NCBI RefSeq assembly: GCF_001592005.1
Contig: NZ_BCVZ01000004.1
Span: 124,001-188,000, forward strand
Direction of reading: 5' to 3'
From: Bacillus sonorensis NBRC 101234 = KCTC 13918
Lineage (GTDB): Bacteria > Bacillota > Bacilli > Bacillales > Bacillaceae
Length of the DNA: 64,000 bases
The notes under the pieces: generated by a model
Databases searched by the model: none
Seen by the model: the letters and a program-made list of their open reading frames with translations, nothing else
What the model was told of the DNA's origin: nothing
Shown: in pieces, positions 28,397 through 39,751 of the stretch
How positions within the stretch are numbered: the stretch's first letter is position 1
Layout: the number at the start of each line of letters is the position of its first letter
Position numbers and translations under genes: made by a program

Positions 28397-29200
28397 TCAT
28401 TTTACCATGTACGATACGCTGAACGTTTTCGCGTATTCTTCAAATGTTTTTAAGGCCTGCTCTCTTGTCTCAGGACAGATGAGATCGTCTTTCAGCTCCT
28501 CGATCTTTCTGACAAGAGCGCTCCCTACGACAACGCCGTCGCACAGTTCATTCATCATCTCCACTTGTTTAGAGCTGGAAATCCCAAAGCCGACAGCGAC
28601 AGGGACGGAACTCATCCCTTTCACAGATCGGACAAATGAAGAAACAGAATCAGCGAATTCATTGCGCACACCTGTCACCCCGAGCGAAGATACACAATAC
28701 ACAAACCCTTCGGCCTGCTGTGTGATTTTCTTGATGCGGCTTTCGCTTGTCGGTGCAACGAGGGAAATATACGTGATCCCTTGTCTTTTGCATTCCTGCT
28801 GCAAATATACGCTTTCTTCAAAAGGCAGATCCGGTATCAGAAGTCCGTCTATGTTATTTTGTCGCAGTAAAGCGAAAAAGTGATTTGTATCTAATTGTAA
28901 CACAGGATTGTAATACGTAAAGAGGATAATCGGAATCTGGACGCCGTTTTTTTTCATTTCCCCGCCAAGCGTGATCGCTTTTACGATATTCATGTCATTG
29001 TTGAGAGCGCGCTTCGAAGCCCGCTGGATGACGGGACCGTCGGCCAGCGGATCAGAATACGGCACTCCGATTTCAAGAGCTGAGGCCCCGGCCACCTGAA
29101 GGGATTTTGCCAATTCGACCGACACCTCAGGCAGCGGATCGCCTGCTGTAATAAATGGAACAAATAACTTATCGGACGGCTGATTTTTCAGATTGAACAT
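28397..29200 (-). CDS. trpA: Tryptophan synthase alpha chain
   Basis: Cleaves indole-3-glycerol phosphate to indole, which is channelled to TrpB. It is a 267-residue TIM barrel with catalytic Glu43 ([11 protein letters not shown]) and Asp54, and phosphate-binding GFGISS near residue 207. It overlaps the end of trpB by 32 bp, with GAGGTGG before the ATG, consistent with coupled translation. Confidence 0.97.
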   Translation of the reverse strand: MFNLKNQPSDKLFVPFITAGDPLPEVSVELAKSLQVAGASALEIGVPYSDPLADGPVIQRASKRALNNDMNIVKAITLGGEMKKNGVQIPIILFTYYNPVLQLDTNHFFALLRQNNIDGLLIPDLPFEESVYLQQECKRQGITYISLVAPTSESRIKKITQQAEGFVYCVSSLGVTGVRNEFADSVSSFVRSVKGMSSVPVAVGFGISSSKQVEMMNELCDGVVVGSALVRKIEELKDDLICPETREQALKTFEEYAKTFSVSYMVK

Positions 29201-30395
29201 CTTTATCCACCTCTTCTTCCAATACCTTCATTAAGGTATGGACATCTTTGTCTCCCCTGCCTGAAAGGCAAACCAGAATACTTTTCTCTTTATCCATATC
29301 CTTTGCGAGTTCGAACGCTTTGGCCAAAGCATGCGCCGACTCGATCGCCGGCAGTATTCCTTCCGTCTCCGCCAGACGCTTTAAAGCCGCTACCGCTTCA
29401 TCGTCTGTCACCGCTTCGTACCGGACGCGGCCGATCTGATGGAGATGGGCGTGTTCCGGTCCGACTCCCGGATAATCGAGTCCGGCTGATATAGAATATG
29501 GTTCGATAATCTGGCCGTACTCATCTTGAAGCAAATACGTCAAGGAGCCGTGGATGACCCCTTTCGTTCCTTTTGTAATGGTCGCCGCATGAAGCGCAGT
29601 GCCGGTGCCTTTTCCCGCGGCTTCAACGCCGATCAGCTCAACAGGCTCTTCAATAAATGAGCTGAACATCCCGATCGCATTGCTTCCTCCTCCGACACAG
29701 GCCATCACTTTGTCGGGAAGCTTTTGTTCCGCTTCGTAAAACTGCGCTTTCGCTTCATCGCCGATCATGCGCTGAAACTCACGGACAATATAAGGATATG
29801 GATGGGGACCGACAACTGATCCGATCATATAAAAGTGATCCTCGCAGTGCTGGACCCAGTATCGAATCGCTTCATTTGTCGCGTCTTTTAATGTTCCGTT
29901 TCCGCTTGAGACCGGAACGACTTCTGCCCCCAAAAGCTTCATGCGGAAAACGTTCAGCGACTGTCTTGCAACATCTTCCTCTCCCATAAAAACGATGCAT
30001 GACATGCCGAACTTTGCAGCAACGGTTGCCGCGGCGACTCCGTGCTGGCCGGCGCCTGTTTCAGCGATGAGCTTCGTTTTCCCCATTTTCGCAGCAAGCA
30101 GGGCCTGCCCGAGTGCATTGTTGATTTTATGGGCGCCGGTATGGTTTAAATCCTCGCGCTTCAAATATATTTTGGCTCCGCCCAATTGCTTTGTCAGCTG
30201 ATCGGCGAAAGTCAGGGCTGTCGGACGTCCGGAATAATCAAACAATAGTTTTTTATATTCGTCTTTAAATGAAGGGTCATCCTTTAGTTTATGAAACGCT
30301 TTTTCTATTTCTTCCAAAGGCTGCATCAATGTTTCGGGAACGAATTTCCCTCCAAAGTCGCCAAATCTGCCTTGTTCATTCGGATATGAATACAT
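29169..30395 (-). CDS. trpB: Tryptophan synthase beta chain
   Basis: PLP enzyme condensing indole and serine to tryptophan. 408 residues with the PLP Lys90 in [13 protein letters not shown], the GAGQHG segment and the phosphate-binding GGGSNAIG. The last residues ([14 protein letters not shown]) are hydrophilic and run into the trpA overlap, slightly longer than the core family. It overlaps the end of trpF by 20 bp. Confidence 0.97.
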   Translation of the reverse strand: MYSYPNEQGRFGDFGGKFVPETLMQPLEEIEKAFHKLKDDPSFKDEYKKLLFDYSGRPTALTFADQLTKQLGGAKIYLKREDLNHTGAHKINNALGQALLAAKMGKTKLIAETGAGQHGVAAATVAAKFGMSCIVFMGEEDVARQSLNVFRMKLLGAEVVPVSSGNGTLKDATNEAIRYWVQHCEDHFYMIGSVVGPHPYPYIVREFQRMIGDEAKAQFYEAEQKLPDKVMACVGGGSNAIGMFSSFIEEPVELIGVEAAGKGTGTALHAATITKGTKGVIHGSLTYLLQDEYGQIIEPYSISAGLDYPGVGPEHAHLHQIGRVRYEAVTDDEAVAALKRLAETEGILPAIESAHALAKAFELAKDMDKEKSILVCLSGRGDKDVHTLMKVLEEEVDKDVQSEKSAVR

Positions 30396-31032
30396 GATTG
30401 TACATCCTCTCTTCTAAAAGGTTGATGAGCTTTTCGCTTTTTTGACCTTTATCTTCGATTCCGCTTGCGAGATCAATTCCCGGAGGCTGCCAGTTTAAGA
30501 GCGCTGCTATGCTATCAGGATTGACGCCTCCTGCGATAAACAAGCGCTTCCCTTCTTTGGCCGCAGCCTCTTTGTATAAAGGGACGCTTTCCCATGAAAA
30601 TGACACGCCGGTTCCTCCCCTCATCCCTTTGACAGATGAGTCGATCACAAACCCGTCTGCATATGGGGCGAAGGCTTCCATAGTTTCGACAGTTCCTCTT
30701 TCGTGATGAAGCGCCTTCCAAATCTCACAATCTGTTATGCATTTCAGCCGTTTGATGTCTTCTACCTGCTCATCGCCGTGCAACTGGATCACATCCAATG
30801 GTAGAGCTTCGGCAATCTCAGCAATGCGGCCGGCATTCTCATTGACGAAAACGCCGACAAGCTTTTTTCCTGCGGTAGCGATTTGCCCGCACCAGCTTTT
30901 TACGTCAGCTGGATTCACGGCCCGCTTGCTTTCCGCAAAAATAAAACCAAGATAGTCCGCTTTGGAACGGGCTGTCACCTTCAAATCTGCGAAAGAATGA
31001 ATCCCGCAATATTTTAAGCTCGGTTTATTCAT
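30376..31032 (-). CDS. trpF: Phosphoribosylanthranilate isomerase
   Basis: Third tryptophan step, an Amadori rearrangement of phosphoribosyl-anthranilate. Small TIM barrel of 218 residues with KYCGIHS at the start (catalytic Cys), [19 protein letters not shown], an FVIDSSVKG strand (catalytic Asp) and GGVNPDS. The longest frame adds 8 codons, but ATG 31032 follows GGAGAAG. Overlaps trpC by 8 bp and trpB by 20 bp. Confidence 0.96.
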   Translation of the reverse strand: MNKPSLKYCGIHSFADLKVTARSKADYLGFIFAESKRAVNPADVKSWCGQIATAGKKLVGVFVNENAGRIAEIAEALPLDVIQLHGDEQVEDIKRLKCITDCEIWKALHHERGTVETMEAFAPYADGFVIDSSVKGMRGGTGVSFSWESVPLYKEAAAKEGKRLFIAGGVNPDSIAALLNWQPPGIDLASGIEDKGQKSEKLINLLEERMYNHVFISE

Positions 31033-31789
31033 CGTTTTCTTCTCCAAACAAGGCATGGACCGCCTGCTGCTGCGACGGTTCTTTCATCAGGGATTCCCCG
31101 ACGAGAACAGCTTTGGCCCCGCAGTTTTTCACAAACGACAGATCTTCGGTTTTGCCGATCCCGCTCTCGCTGACAAGAACGGCTCCTTCGGGGATCATCG
31201 CAGCGATCCGCTCCGTCTGCCTGACGGAAGTTTCAAAGGTTTTCAGATTTCGATTGTTCACGCCGATGATCTCAGGCGTAAACATGTTCAAAATACCTTC
31301 AAGCGTCTTTTCTTCATGAACTTCAACAAGCACATCCATGCCTTTTTGAACGGCCTCTTCATACAGTTCATAAAGCTTTGACGGCTCAAGCGCCTCGCCA
31401 ATCAGCAGGATTGCATCCGCTCCGATGCGCCTTGATTCTTCGACCTGAATGGAATCGATGATAAAGTCTTTCCGCAAAACAGGCAGGGAAACCTTGTGTT
31501 TGATTGATGTCAAATAGGCATTTTTCCCTTGAAAAAACGGTCCATCCGTCAGAACGGACAGACAATCGGCTTTTGCCCGCTCGTACGCTTTAGCGATCTC
31601 TTCCGGCTGAAAATGTTCTTGGATCACCCCTTTTGAAGGTGAAGCTTTTTTCACTTCGGCAATCAAGGCGATAAAGCGATTCGGCGAAAGAAGCGCATCC
31701 TTGAATGAGCGCTTTGGCAGATTCGCGTCCTCCGGCAGCACGATATCCAAAAGGTCTTCCCGCTTTCTTTCAATGATTTGATTCAGCAT
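31025..31789 (-). CDS. trpC: Indole-3-glycerol phosphate synthase
   Basis: Closes the indole ring to form indole-3-glycerol phosphate. TIM barrel of 254 residues with [49 protein letters not shown] and SESGIG, covering the catalytic Lys and Glu residues of the family. Unlike E. coli it is not fused to TrpF. Overlaps trpD by 20 bp. Confidence 0.97.
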   Translation of the reverse strand: MLNQIIERKREDLLDIVLPEDANLPKRSFKDALLSPNRFIALIAEVKKASPSKGVIQEHFQPEEIAKAYERAKADCLSVLTDGPFFQGKNAYLTSIKHKVSLPVLRKDFIIDSIQVEESRRIGADAILLIGEALEPSKLYELYEEAVQKGMDVLVEVHEEKTLEGILNMFTPEIIGVNNRNLKTFETSVRQTERIAAMIPEGAVLVSESGIGKTEDLSFVKNCGAKAVLVGESLMKEPSQQQAVHALFGEENDE

Positions 31790-32798
31790 ATATCTCTTCC
31801 TCTTCCTGTTTTAATCGCTCCAGCTGTTTGAGCGCTTCTCCGCTTTTGATCGTTTCCAGAGCTGCGGCTGCGCCTTCTTTCAGGCCGGATGCCCGGCCTG
31901 AAACATACAATGCCGCGCCCGCGTTTAAGGCGGCGATGTGAAGGGCGGAATCAGAGCTGTTGTTTCGCAAAATGTTCAGGATGAGACGGCCGCTTTCTTC
32001 AGGCGTCCCAACTTGAATGTCTCTTAGCGCGCCCGGCGGCAGCCCGACGTCGGCCGGCTCAACGGTATATTCAAATCTTTGGCCGTCTTTCAGCTCTATG
32101 ACGTCTGTGGGCGATGTGATCGAAAGCTCATCAAGGCCGTCGCGGCTTGAAACAAATAGCACATGCTCCGGTTCAAATGATTCCAGAGCGCCGGCCATCA
32201 GCTTCGCCTTTTCGATTGAGTATACGCCGATGACCTGGCGCTTGGTCTTCATCGGATTGCTGAGCGGACCGAGCAAGTTAAACACCGTCCGAAAGGCGAG
32301 ATCTTTCCTTACCCCAGCCACATGCTTCATTGAAGAGTGATAGCTTGGCGCATATAAAAACCCCATGTTCAGCCGCTCAATGCTTCGTTTTGTTTCCTCG
32401 GGCGTCGTCTGGATGGAAACCCCGAGATATTCCAGCACATCGGCGCTGCCGCTTTTCGAGGATACTGAACGGTTGCCGTGTTTGGCGATTTTGGCACCTG
32501 CCGCCGAGGCAATAATCGCGGCTGCAGTTGAAATATTGAAGGAGGATATTCCGTCTCCTCCCGTTCCGCACGTATCGACGACATGTTCTGGGCCCTCTAT
32601 TGCAAAAGCCTTCTCCCGCATCGCCCTGACAAAGCCTGTTACTTCCTCAACCGTTTCTCCGCGGTGGGCAAGAATGGAGAGCAGTCCGCCGATTTCCGCG
32701 TCGCTCAAAGAGCCGTTCATCATCAAATGCATGATCTCGTACGCTTCTGCTTCGTTCATCGTCCTTCCGTTAACGCAAGATTTCAGCAGTTCGTTCAT
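31770..32798 (-). CDS. trpD: Anthranilate phosphoribosyltransferase
   Basis: Transfers phosphoribose from PRPP to anthranilate. 342 residues with the PRPP-binding DTCGTGGDG motif near 75-83, [18 protein letters not shown], and the later metal-binding GLDELS region. It starts at ATG 32798, 7 codons inside the longest frame, after GGGAGG. Overlaps the end of trpE by 29 bp. No glutamine amidotransferase domain is fused. Confidence 0.96.
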   Translation of the reverse strand: MNELLKSCVNGRTMNEAEAYEIMHLMMNGSLSDAEIGGLLSILAHRGETVEEVTGFVRAMREKAFAIEGPEHVVDTCGTGGDGISSFNISTAAAIIASAAGAKIAKHGNRSVSSKSGSADVLEYLGVSIQTTPEETKRSIERLNMGFLYAPSYHSSMKHVAGVRKDLAFRTVFNLLGPLSNPMKTKRQVIGVYSIEKAKLMAGALESFEPEHVLFVSSRDGLDELSITSPTDVIELKDGQRFEYTVEPADVGLPPGALRDIQVGTPEESGRLILNILRNNSSDSALHIAALNAGAALYVSGRASGLKEGAAAALETIKSGEALKQLERLKQEEEEIYAESNH

Positions 32799-34317
32799 AG
32801 CCGTCCTCCCCCTTTTCAAGAAACATCTCTTCGGCGATTTGGATCGTTTTGAGCAAAGCCCCCGCTTTATTGCACGTCTCTTCCCATTCCTTTTCGGGTA
32901 CGGAGTCGGCGACGATTCCGGCGCCCGCCTGGATTGAAGCGACCCCGTCCTTGACGCTCATCGTCCGGATCGTAATACAGGAGTCAATATTGCCGTCAAA
33001 TCCGATATAGGCGATACAGCCCCCATATGTTTCCCTCGGCTCGGGCTCCATCTCGTTTAAAAGCTGCATCGCCCTGATTTTGGGAGCGCCCGTCAATGTA
33101 CCGGCCGGAAATGCACTCATTAAGGCATCGACCGGATGTACGCCGGCTTTTAAAGTCCCTGTCACGATCGAAATAATGTGCATGACATGGGAAAATGACA
33201 CGATTTTTGTGAACTCCGGCACATTGACAGACCCGTATTCGGCCACCCTGCCGATATCATTTCTCGCCAAATCGACAAGCATATAGTGTTCCGCTTTTTC
33301 TTTTTCATCTGCCAAAAGCTCTTTCTGCAGACGTTCATCTTCAGCTTGATCAATGCCTCTTTTTCTCGTTCCGGCGATCGGATGGATTTCAAGGTGTCCG
33401 TTTTGCACATGGATCAGCCGTTCCGGCGAACTTCCGACAAGCTCCCGGTCCGGCAGCCTGATATAGTACATGTAAGGAGACGGGTTGACCATTCTCAGCA
33501 CTCTGTATAATTCAAAGGAACTGACCTTTACAGGAATATCGAACCTTTGGGAAAGCACACCCTGAAAGATATCACCCGCTTTGATGTATTCTTTCAGACG
33601 TTCGACATCTTGCAAAAACTGCGGCTTCTCATATGTGGACCGGACATGTTCAAAGCTTGGCTCGTCATGACGGCCCTGCGGGAGAAAAAGCTCCTTTGCC
33701 GTTTTTCGGTCTGACAGCCTGTGTATGAGCTCTTTCAGCTCTTTTTTGGCGGCATGATAGGCCTCTGCTTTTTCGCTCTCCGTTTCCCCGCCGTTCAGCC
33801 TGACATAATGAATAAAATGCAGCTTTTTCTGTTCGTGGTCATAGGCGATCATTGTCCGGCAGACAAACAGCAGACATTTATCCATGTTTGTTTCCCCTTG
33901 GTGCGCGGGGATTGATGGTTCGATCAGAGGCATGGCATCATAGCTTAAATATCCAACCGCCCCTCCTGAAAACGGGATCTCAAGCTCAGGCGTCTTAATA
34001 AGGCATGTGCCAGACATCCATTCCAGGACTTCTTTCAACTGCGGCGCGGTGAAAAGCTTTTTCATGCCTTTTCCGCAGGCGTGGAACTGTCCGGATTCCT
34101 CCTTGATGGTCAAAAACGGATCGAGCCCGATAAAAGAATATCTCGACCATGCGGAGGAATCATCTTTGCTTTCCAGCAAATACACAATGTCGTCTTTCAG
34201 CTTCTCGACCATTTGAATGGGCGTCAGCGTATCAACGGAAAAACTTTCGATAATGGGAATTGTTTTAAAATGCGAAGCATCCTCCATAAACGAGGAAAAA
34301 TCGTGTTGAACACTCAT
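32770..34317 (-). CDS. trpE: Anthranilate synthase component I
   Basis: Converts chorismate plus ammonia to anthranilate, the first tryptophan step. 515 residues: an N-terminal domain with the feedback-site-type LLES-containing region near residue 48, and the C-terminal chorismate-binding domain with GDIFQGVLSQRF, SPSPYM-type NPSPYMYYIRL, PIAGTRKRG and GAPKIRAM. There is no trpG in the operon; in B. subtilis the amidotransferase subunit PabA is encoded elsewhere. The first gene after the TRAP-controlled leader; AAAAGGAGTG precedes the ATG. Confidence 0.97.
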   Translation of the reverse strand: MSVQHDFSSFMEDASHFKTIPIIESFSVDTLTPIQMVEKLKDDIVYLLESKDDSSAWSRYSFIGLDPFLTIKEESGQFHACGKGMKKLFTAPQLKEVLEWMSGTCLIKTPELEIPFSGGAVGYLSYDAMPLIEPSIPAHQGETNMDKCLLFVCRTMIAYDHEQKKLHFIHYVRLNGGETESEKAEAYHAAKKELKELIHRLSDRKTAKELFLPQGRHDEPSFEHVRSTYEKPQFLQDVERLKEYIKAGDIFQGVLSQRFDIPVKVSSFELYRVLRMVNPSPYMYYIRLPDRELVGSSPERLIHVQNGHLEIHPIAGTRKRGIDQAEDERLQKELLADEKEKAEHYMLVDLARNDIGRVAEYGSVNVPEFTKIVSFSHVMHIISIVTGTLKAGVHPVDALMSAFPAGTLTGAPKIRAMQLLNEMEPEPRETYGGCIAYIGFDGNIDSCITIRTMSVKDGVASIQAGAGIVADSVPEKEWEETCNKAGALLKTIQIAEEMFLEKGEDGYERTAEILR

Positions 34318-34400
34318 CGTTTCTCACTCCTTTTGAACAGGCGGAGGAGAATGAGGGAAAGCTTGAGAGGTAAAAATTCAGATGTAAAATTTGCGGTAAA

Positions 34401-34436
34401 AATAAACAAACCCAAAAGAACATCAGTCTTTTGGGT
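34401..34436 (-). terminator. trp operon attenuator terminator
   Basis: Stem ACCCAAAAG/CTTTTGGGT (arms 34428-34436 and 34410-34418) followed on the minus strand by TTTGTTTATTTTT, about 90 bp before trpE. It is the terminator expected to form when TRAP binds the leader. Between it and trpE, a pyrimidine-rich CCTCATTCTCCTCC stretch could pair with the trpE Shine-Dalgarno region. Confidence 0.88.
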
Positions 34437-34456
34437 AGAATTCATAAACGTTTTGT

Positions 34457-34502
34457 CTCAGCTCATCTACACTCATTCTCAAACTACCCTAATCTCAATC
34501 TC
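34457..34502 (-). promoter_or_regulatory. TRAP (MtrB) binding site in the trp leader
   Basis: Nine (G/T)AG triplets on the minus strand separated by 2-3 bases: GAG GAG TAG TAG GAG GAG TAG GAG GAG, at 34500-34502, 34494-34496, 34489-34491, 34484-34486, 34478-34480, 34472-34474, 34467-34469, 34462-34464 and 34457-34459. This is the hallmark of wrapping around the 11-subunit TRAP ring. The TRAP gene mtrB lies at 41366-41602. Confidence 0.9.
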
Positions 34503-34557
34503 AGCTTTAGTTGTAAAACCTATATACACACTCCTGTGTATTTCTAAGGTTGCTACA

Positions 34558-34587
34558 ATCGTATTACAATTCAGTCTTTTTTGTCAA
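34558..34587 (-). promoter_or_regulatory. Predicted sigma-A promoter of the trp operon
   Basis: TTGACA at 34582-34587 and TACGAT at 34558-34563, spacer 18 bp. The -35 box lies in the last codons of aroH, so trp genes can be read from this promoter or from the upstream aro promoter. Confidence 0.8.
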
Positions 34588-34947
34588 TGATAAATCAGGT
34601 CTCAAAGTTACTGCATTTTCCAAATACACGTGGCGGACTTCATCCTGGCGCATTTCAGTCTGCACGGTCATCATGACCCTGATGCACTGTTTAAGGCCGT
34701 GTTCCACATCCATTTCCTGCATGCACATGACCGGGACGTGCTGCCAGCCGTCAAAGGTTCTGACGACTTTGGCAGGAAAGGCCGCATGAATATCGGAAGT
34801 GGCGGATATCAAGATCTGGACTACTTGTTCAGGTTTGATCTTGTTTTCGATGATCATTTTTTCAATCAGCTGTTTTGTTTTTGTCGTAATGTCCTTGTCC
34901 GTGTCCTGCTCTACTGTAGTCGCTCCCCGAATACCGCGAATCATCAT
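34564..34947 (-). CDS. aroH: Chorismate mutase AroH
   Basis: Rearranges chorismate to prephenate, the branch to phenylalanine and tyrosine. Monofunctional AroH-type enzyme of 127 residues starting [11 protein letters not shown] (active-site Arg7), with FPAKVVR and the VMCMQEMDV segment, a trimeric pseudo-barrel family. The longest frame adds 11 codons that belong to the aroB end; the ATG pair at 34947/34944 overlaps the aroB stop after GGAGGGAGG. The trp promoter -35 box lies inside its 3' end. Confidence 0.96.
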   Translation of the reverse strand: MMIRGIRGATTVEQDTDKDITTKTKQLIEKMIIENKIKPEQVVQILISATSDIHAAFPAKVVRTFDGWQHVPVMCMQEMDVEHGLKQCIRVMMTVQTEMRQDEVRHVYLENAVTLRPDLSLTKKTEL

Positions 34948-36032
34948 TCGCCTCCCTCCAATCTCCACATATTCAGCCATCGTTCTATCTCTTTTGCCGT
35001 AAAGGAATGCAGTCTCACACTGCCTATCCGGTCAAGCAGGACAAATTGAATGATGCCTCCGCGCGTTTTTTTATCGTTCAGCATCCGGCTGATGAGCGCT
35101 TCTGTTGACGTATCCAGCTTCACCTCTCCCGGATAGCCGAGCTGTTTCAGCCAGCTTGTAATCTGCCTGCGGTCAAGCGGGCAATTCAGAACTTTTTCGC
35201 TGACAAACAGGGCAAACTGCATCCCCAATGCAACGGCATCACCGTGGGTGATTTTACCATATCCGTATTCTGCTTCAACAGCATGACCCAGCGTGTGGCC
35301 GAAGTTTAAATAGGCCCTGATTCCTGCCTCCCGTTCATCTTGTGAAACGATCGCAGACTTGATCGAAATGCCCTTATACACCATATCATTCAGCTGTTCA
35401 TTTGTGATCGCATCTATTGATTTGATCTTGAGAAGCTCATGTAAAAACGCTTCGTCATGGATAAACGCGTGTTTGATGACTTCCGCCAGCCCTGATCTCA
35501 TTTCTTTTTCAGGCAGCGTCCCAAGGCATTCCGTATCATAGACCACCGCTTTTGGCTGATGAAAAGCGCCGATTAAATTTTTGCCGAGCGGATGATTGAT
35601 GGCCACCTTTCCGCCGACTGCACTGTCATGAGCAAGCAGAGTCGTCGGAAATTGAACATAATCAATGCCCCGCATAAAAGTCGAAGCCACAAATCCCGCA
35701 AGATCGCCGACAACTCCTCCGCCGAGGGCGAGGATGCAGGAAGACCGGTCAAGATGAAACTCGATCGCTTCCGTCTGCAGCTTCATGAACATATCGATCG
35801 ACTTGGCTTGTTCCCCGCTTGGCACAGCCACTTTTTTAACGGGCCATTTGCTTTCGAGAAGATTGAGCAGCTCTTCTCCATAGCGTTTATCTACTTCTTC
35901 GTCGGTAATCAGAAGCAGTTTTGTCATCGGCAGGTCCAAGGATGACAGAAGCTCATCCGCGTTTTTCCTAATGCCTCCGCCGATAAAAACCGGATAAGAC
36001 AGTGAAGCTGTTTCGATTTGAAGTGATTTCAT
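34944..36032 (-). CDS. aroB: 3-dehydroquinate synthase
   Basis: NAD- and metal-dependent shikimate enzyme making 3-dehydroquinate from DAHP. 362 residues with the NAD-binding [14 protein letters not shown] motif near 105-118, the metal ligands in [11 protein letters not shown] and in the HTLGHAVE region. It overlaps the aroF stop by one base (TAATG) and the aroH start, so aroF-aroB-aroH are tightly coupled. Confidence 0.97.
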   Translation of the reverse strand: MKSLQIETASLSYPVFIGGGIRKNADELLSSLDLPMTKLLLITDEEVDKRYGEELLNLLESKWPVKKVAVPSGEQAKSIDMFMKLQTEAIEFHLDRSSCILALGGGVVGDLAGFVASTFMRGIDYVQFPTTLLAHDSAVGGKVAINHPLGKNLIGAFHQPKAVVYDTECLGTLPEKEMRSGLAEVIKHAFIHDEAFLHELLKIKSIDAITNEQLNDMVYKGISIKSAIVSQDEREAGIRAYLNFGHTLGHAVEAEYGYGKITHGDAVALGMQFALFVSEKVLNCPLDRRQITSWLKQLGYPGEVKLDTSTEALISRMLNDKKTRGGIIQFVLLDRIGSVRLHSFTAKEIERWLNMWRLEGGE

Positions 36033-37204
36033 TAAAAATCCCTCGCAAGTTTTCTCATCTTTTCAATGTTTTCAGCGATGCGGTCCATTTGGTCGACCCC
36101 GAATTGCTCGACGATCGCATTGGCGATTTCCCATGCCACGACTGCTTCAGCAACGACGCTCGCAGCCGGGACGGCGCATGAGTCAGAGCGCTCGATGCTG
36201 GCGCTGAAAGGTTCTTTTGTTTCAATATCGACGCTTTTCAGCGGCTTATATAAAGTCGGGATCGGTTTCATGACGCCTCTGACGACAATCGGCATCCCTG
36301 TCGTCATTCCGCCTTCGAGTCCGCCGAGGCGGTTCGTTGCCCGCGTGTATCCTTTTTCTTCATCCCAAATGATTTCGTCATGGACTTCGCTGCCGTTTTT
36401 TCGCGCGGCTTCAAAGCCGATGCCGAATTCAACACCTTTAAAGGCATTGATGCTTAAAACAGCGGCAGCCAGCTTGCTGTCAAGCTTACGGTCGTAATGA
36501 ACATAGCTGCCGACGCCAACGGGAACCCCTTCGACGATGACTTCGACAATCCCGCCGATGGAATCACCGTTTGCTTTTGCTTCATCAATCGCAGCCATCA
36601 TTTTTTTGCCCGCCTCTTCGTCATAGCATCTGACAGGCGACTCTTCCGTCACTTTTTTCAAATCTTCAATTGATGTGTAATTTGTATGCTCGGCCTTTAC
36701 CCCGCCGATTTCCAAGACATGTCCGGCCACTCGAATGCCAAGCTGTGACAAGATCTTTTTCGCCACTGCTCCCGCCGCCACCCGGACGGTTGTTTCCCTT
36801 GCAGAAGAACGTTCAAGCACGTTTCTCATATCCCTGTGCCCGTACTTAATCGCGCCGTTTAAATCGGCGTGTCCGGGTCTTGGCCGTGAAATCTGGCGTT
36901 TCATTTCGCTTTGTTCTTCCTCTGTGATCGGTTCTGATCCCATGATTTTCGTCCAGTGGGTCCAATCTTTGTTTTCAACGACAAGGGCGATCGGAGACCC
37001 TAAAGAACGGCCGTGCCTTACGCCGCTTGTGATCCGGGCCTGATCTTTTTCAATTTGCATCCGGCGTCCGCGGCCGTAGCCTTTTTGCCGTCTCTGAAGC
37101 TCGTAATCAATGTCTTCTTTTGTGATATGAAGCCCTGCTGGGACTCCTTCAATAATTGTCGTAAGCTGCGGACCGTGAGATTCACCGGCTGTTAAATACC
37201 TCAT
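36032..37204 (-). CDS. aroF: Chorismate synthase
   Basis: Last common aromatic step, eliminating phosphate from EPSP with reduced FMN. 390 residues with the family signatures GESHGPQL near the start, the [12 protein letters not shown] and RPGHADLNG segments, [16 protein letters not shown], and the C-terminal [23 protein letters not shown] precedes the ATG. The symbol follows B. subtilis usage (aroC in E. coli). Confidence 0.97.
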   Translation of the reverse strand: MRYLTAGESHGPQLTTIIEGVPAGLHITKEDIDYELQRRQKGYGRGRRMQIEKDQARITSGVRHGRSLGSPIALVVENKDWTHWTKIMGSEPITEEEQSEMKRQISRPRPGHADLNGAIKYGHRDMRNVLERSSARETTVRVAAGAVAKKILSQLGIRVAGHVLEIGGVKAEHTNYTSIEDLKKVTEESPVRCYDEEAGKKMMAAIDEAKANGDSIGGIVEVIVEGVPVGVGSYVHYDRKLDSKLAAAVLSINAFKGVEFGIGFEAARKNGSEVHDEIIWDEEKGYTRATNRLGGLEGGMTTGMPIVVRGVMKPIPTLYKPLKSVDIETKEPFSASIERSDSCAVPAASVVAEAVVAWEIANAIVEQFGVDQMDRIAENIEKMRKLARDF

Positions 37205-37245
37205 GCTTTCGTTCTCCCTTCATCACATTAACGCTTTTAAGTAAA

Positions 37246-37275
37246 ACTATAACACATTTTTTCGTAAAAAGTCAG
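37246..37275 (-). promoter_or_regulatory. Candidate promoter of aroF-aroB-aroH
   Basis: TATAGT at 37246-37251 and CTGACT at 37270-37275, spacer 18 bp, in the cheR-aroF gap. The -35 match is only moderate. Confidence 0.4.
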
Positions 37276-38079
<804 letters not shown>

Positions 38080-38122
38080 TCATTATAGCTTGTTTTCATC
38101 ACAATTTGTATGTTTTAAATCA

Positions 38123-38160
38123 AAAAACGCCCGCTTCCCGGTAAGGAGAAAGGCGTTTTT
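38123..38160. terminator. Second hairpin in the cheR-ndk gap
   Basis: Arms AAAAACGCC (38123-38131) and GGCGTTTTT (38152-38160) around a 20-base GC-rich loop, with A/T runs on both sides. It may back up the ndk terminator; the long loop is unusual. Confidence 0.5.
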
Positions 38161-38172
38161 TTCCATGTAAAA

Positions 38173-38196
38173 AAAATCAGCTTTTCAGCTGATTTT
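38173..38196 (-). terminator. Terminator after ndk
   Basis: Ten-base stem AAAATCAGCT/AGCTGATTTT with further T residues on the minus strand, overlapping the ndk stop. Confidence 0.85.
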
Positions 38197-38641
38197 AGTA
38201 GATCCATTGATTCATTAATTTTTCTTCTTCAATCAGTTCATTTTCATTAAAAAACAAACTGATTTCACGTGCTGCGCTTTCAGGAGAATCTGAACCGTGA
38301 ATGATGTTTTTGCCGACAATCATGCCGTAGTCCCCGCGAATCGTGCCGGGCAGCGCATCTTTAGGGTTCGTCTTGCCGATCAGCTGCCTGCTTACCGCAA
38401 TTGCGTCTTCGCCCTTCCATACCATTGCAAAAACAGGGCCTGACGTAATAAAGTCAACAAGCTCACCAAAAAACGGTTTTTCTTTATGCTCTTTATAATG
38501 CTCACCGGCTGTCTCCTCCGAGACGTTCATCAGCTTGGCTCCGATCAATTGTAAGCCCTTACGTTCAAATCTAGCCAAAATATCGCCGATTAGCTGGCGC
38601 TGAACGCCATCAGGTTTTACCATTACAAAGGTTTTTTCCAT
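38195..38641 (-). CDS. ndk: Nucleoside diphosphate kinase
   Basis: Transfers the gamma-phosphate of ATP to nucleoside diphosphates through a phosphohistidine. 148 residues with [11 protein letters not shown] near the N-terminus, RGDYG and the active-site His in [14 protein letters not shown] Shine-Dalgarno precedes the ATG. It follows hepT, separated by about 120 bp, and is ended by a strong hairpin. Confidence 0.96.
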   Translation of the reverse strand: MEKTFVMVKPDGVQRQLIGDILARFERKGLQLIGAKLMNVSEETAGEHYKEHKEKPFFGELVDFITSGPVFAMVWKGEDAIAVSRQLIGKTNPKDALPGTIRGDYGMIVGKNIIHGSDSPESAAREISLFFNENELIEEEKLMNQWIY

Positions 38642-38759
38642 AATCGATTCTCCACCCCACTGTTATGTATAGGCTTTCAACACTACATCGGAAATATAAC
38701 ATTTTTCAAACAATTAATCAATAAAGGGTGGAGAATATTCATACTTTTGACTCATTTGT

Positions 38760-39722
38760 CTAAAATTTTCGCTTCCCAATGTACTTCGCAATTTGTCCCA
38801 AAGCTGTTCTTGCGCGGTTTTTCGGGAGCGTTTCAAGCAGGCGGAACGCTTTGTCCAAATACATTTCACTGACTTTAAACGATTGTTCAATGGCATCGGT
38901 TTTTTTCAGCTCTTCGATTACCGGTTTGATCTGTTCGGGAGTGGTTTCACTGTTGATCAGCTTAAGCCGCGCCTTTAATTCAGGAGATTTCAGCGCATAC
39001 AGCACAGGAAGCGTCACGTTTCCCTGCAGCAAATCCCCTCCGACCGGTTTGCCGAGTTCTTTTTCGCTTGACGTAAAATCCAGAATGTCGTCGATGATTT
39101 GATAAGACATTCCGACATAATAGCCAAACCAATACAGTGTTTGATGAATGTTTTCGCCTGCTCCGGCGGCGATGGCTCCGAGCTGGCAGCTCGCCGCGAT
39201 CAAAAGCGCCGTTTTCCGCTTGATCCGTCTTAAATAAGTTCTGAGGTTTTGCTCCATATTATATTTATCTTTGATTTGTTCAATTTCTCCAAGACAAACT
39301 TCAACGAGCGCCTGGGACAAAATTTCGTGCGCCTTCGGTTCGTTTATTTTGGTCATGGATTCAAGCGAGCGGGCAAACAAATAATCGCCCGTGTACATCG
39401 CAATGCGATTATCCCATTTCGCCTTAATTGTCGGCTTTCCCCTTCTCAGCTCTGCATCGTCAATGACATCATCATGAACGAGCGAAGCCATATGCATCAA
39501 TTCCAATGAAACGGCGACATTTTTAATTTTGTTGATGTCGTATTCTCCGAACATGCCGCTGAGCAGGACAAACACCGGCCTGATCCGTTTGCCCCCGGCC
39601 TGCAATAAATGCAGGCTGGCTTCGCTCAGCAAAGGGTAGTCGGAGTGTACGGTCTTTTCCAACTCTTTTTCTATTAAATCAATATCCTCATTCAAAAATG
39701 AATATAACGTTGTTAATTTCAT
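38760..39722 (-). CDS. hepT: Heptaprenyl diphosphate synthase component II
   Basis: Catalytic subunit of the heterodimeric prenyltransferase that makes the C35 menaquinone side chain. 320 residues with the first aspartate-rich motif DDVIDD around 85 (followed by RRGKP), the second DDILDF, and GGDLLQGNVTLP. It needs HepS, encoded two genes upstream with menG between them. The ATG follows GGGTGA by 6 bases. Called gerCC in older literature. Confidence 0.95.
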   Translation of the reverse strand: MKLTTLYSFLNEDIDLIEKELEKTVHSDYPLLSEASLHLLQAGGKRIRPVFVLLSGMFGEYDINKIKNVAVSLELMHMASLVHDDVIDDAELRRGKPTIKAKWDNRIAMYTGDYLFARSLESMTKINEPKAHEILSQALVEVCLGEIEQIKDKYNMEQNLRTYLRRIKRKTALLIAASCQLGAIAAGAGENIHQTLYWFGYYVGMSYQIIDDILDFTSSEKELGKPVGGDLLQGNVTLPVLYALKSPELKARLKLINSETTPEQIKPVIEELKKTDAIEQSFKVSEMYLDKAFRLLETLPKNRARTALGQIAKYIGKRKF

Positions 39723-39751
39723 ATCGATTCACCCGAGTATTTCTGTAGTCA

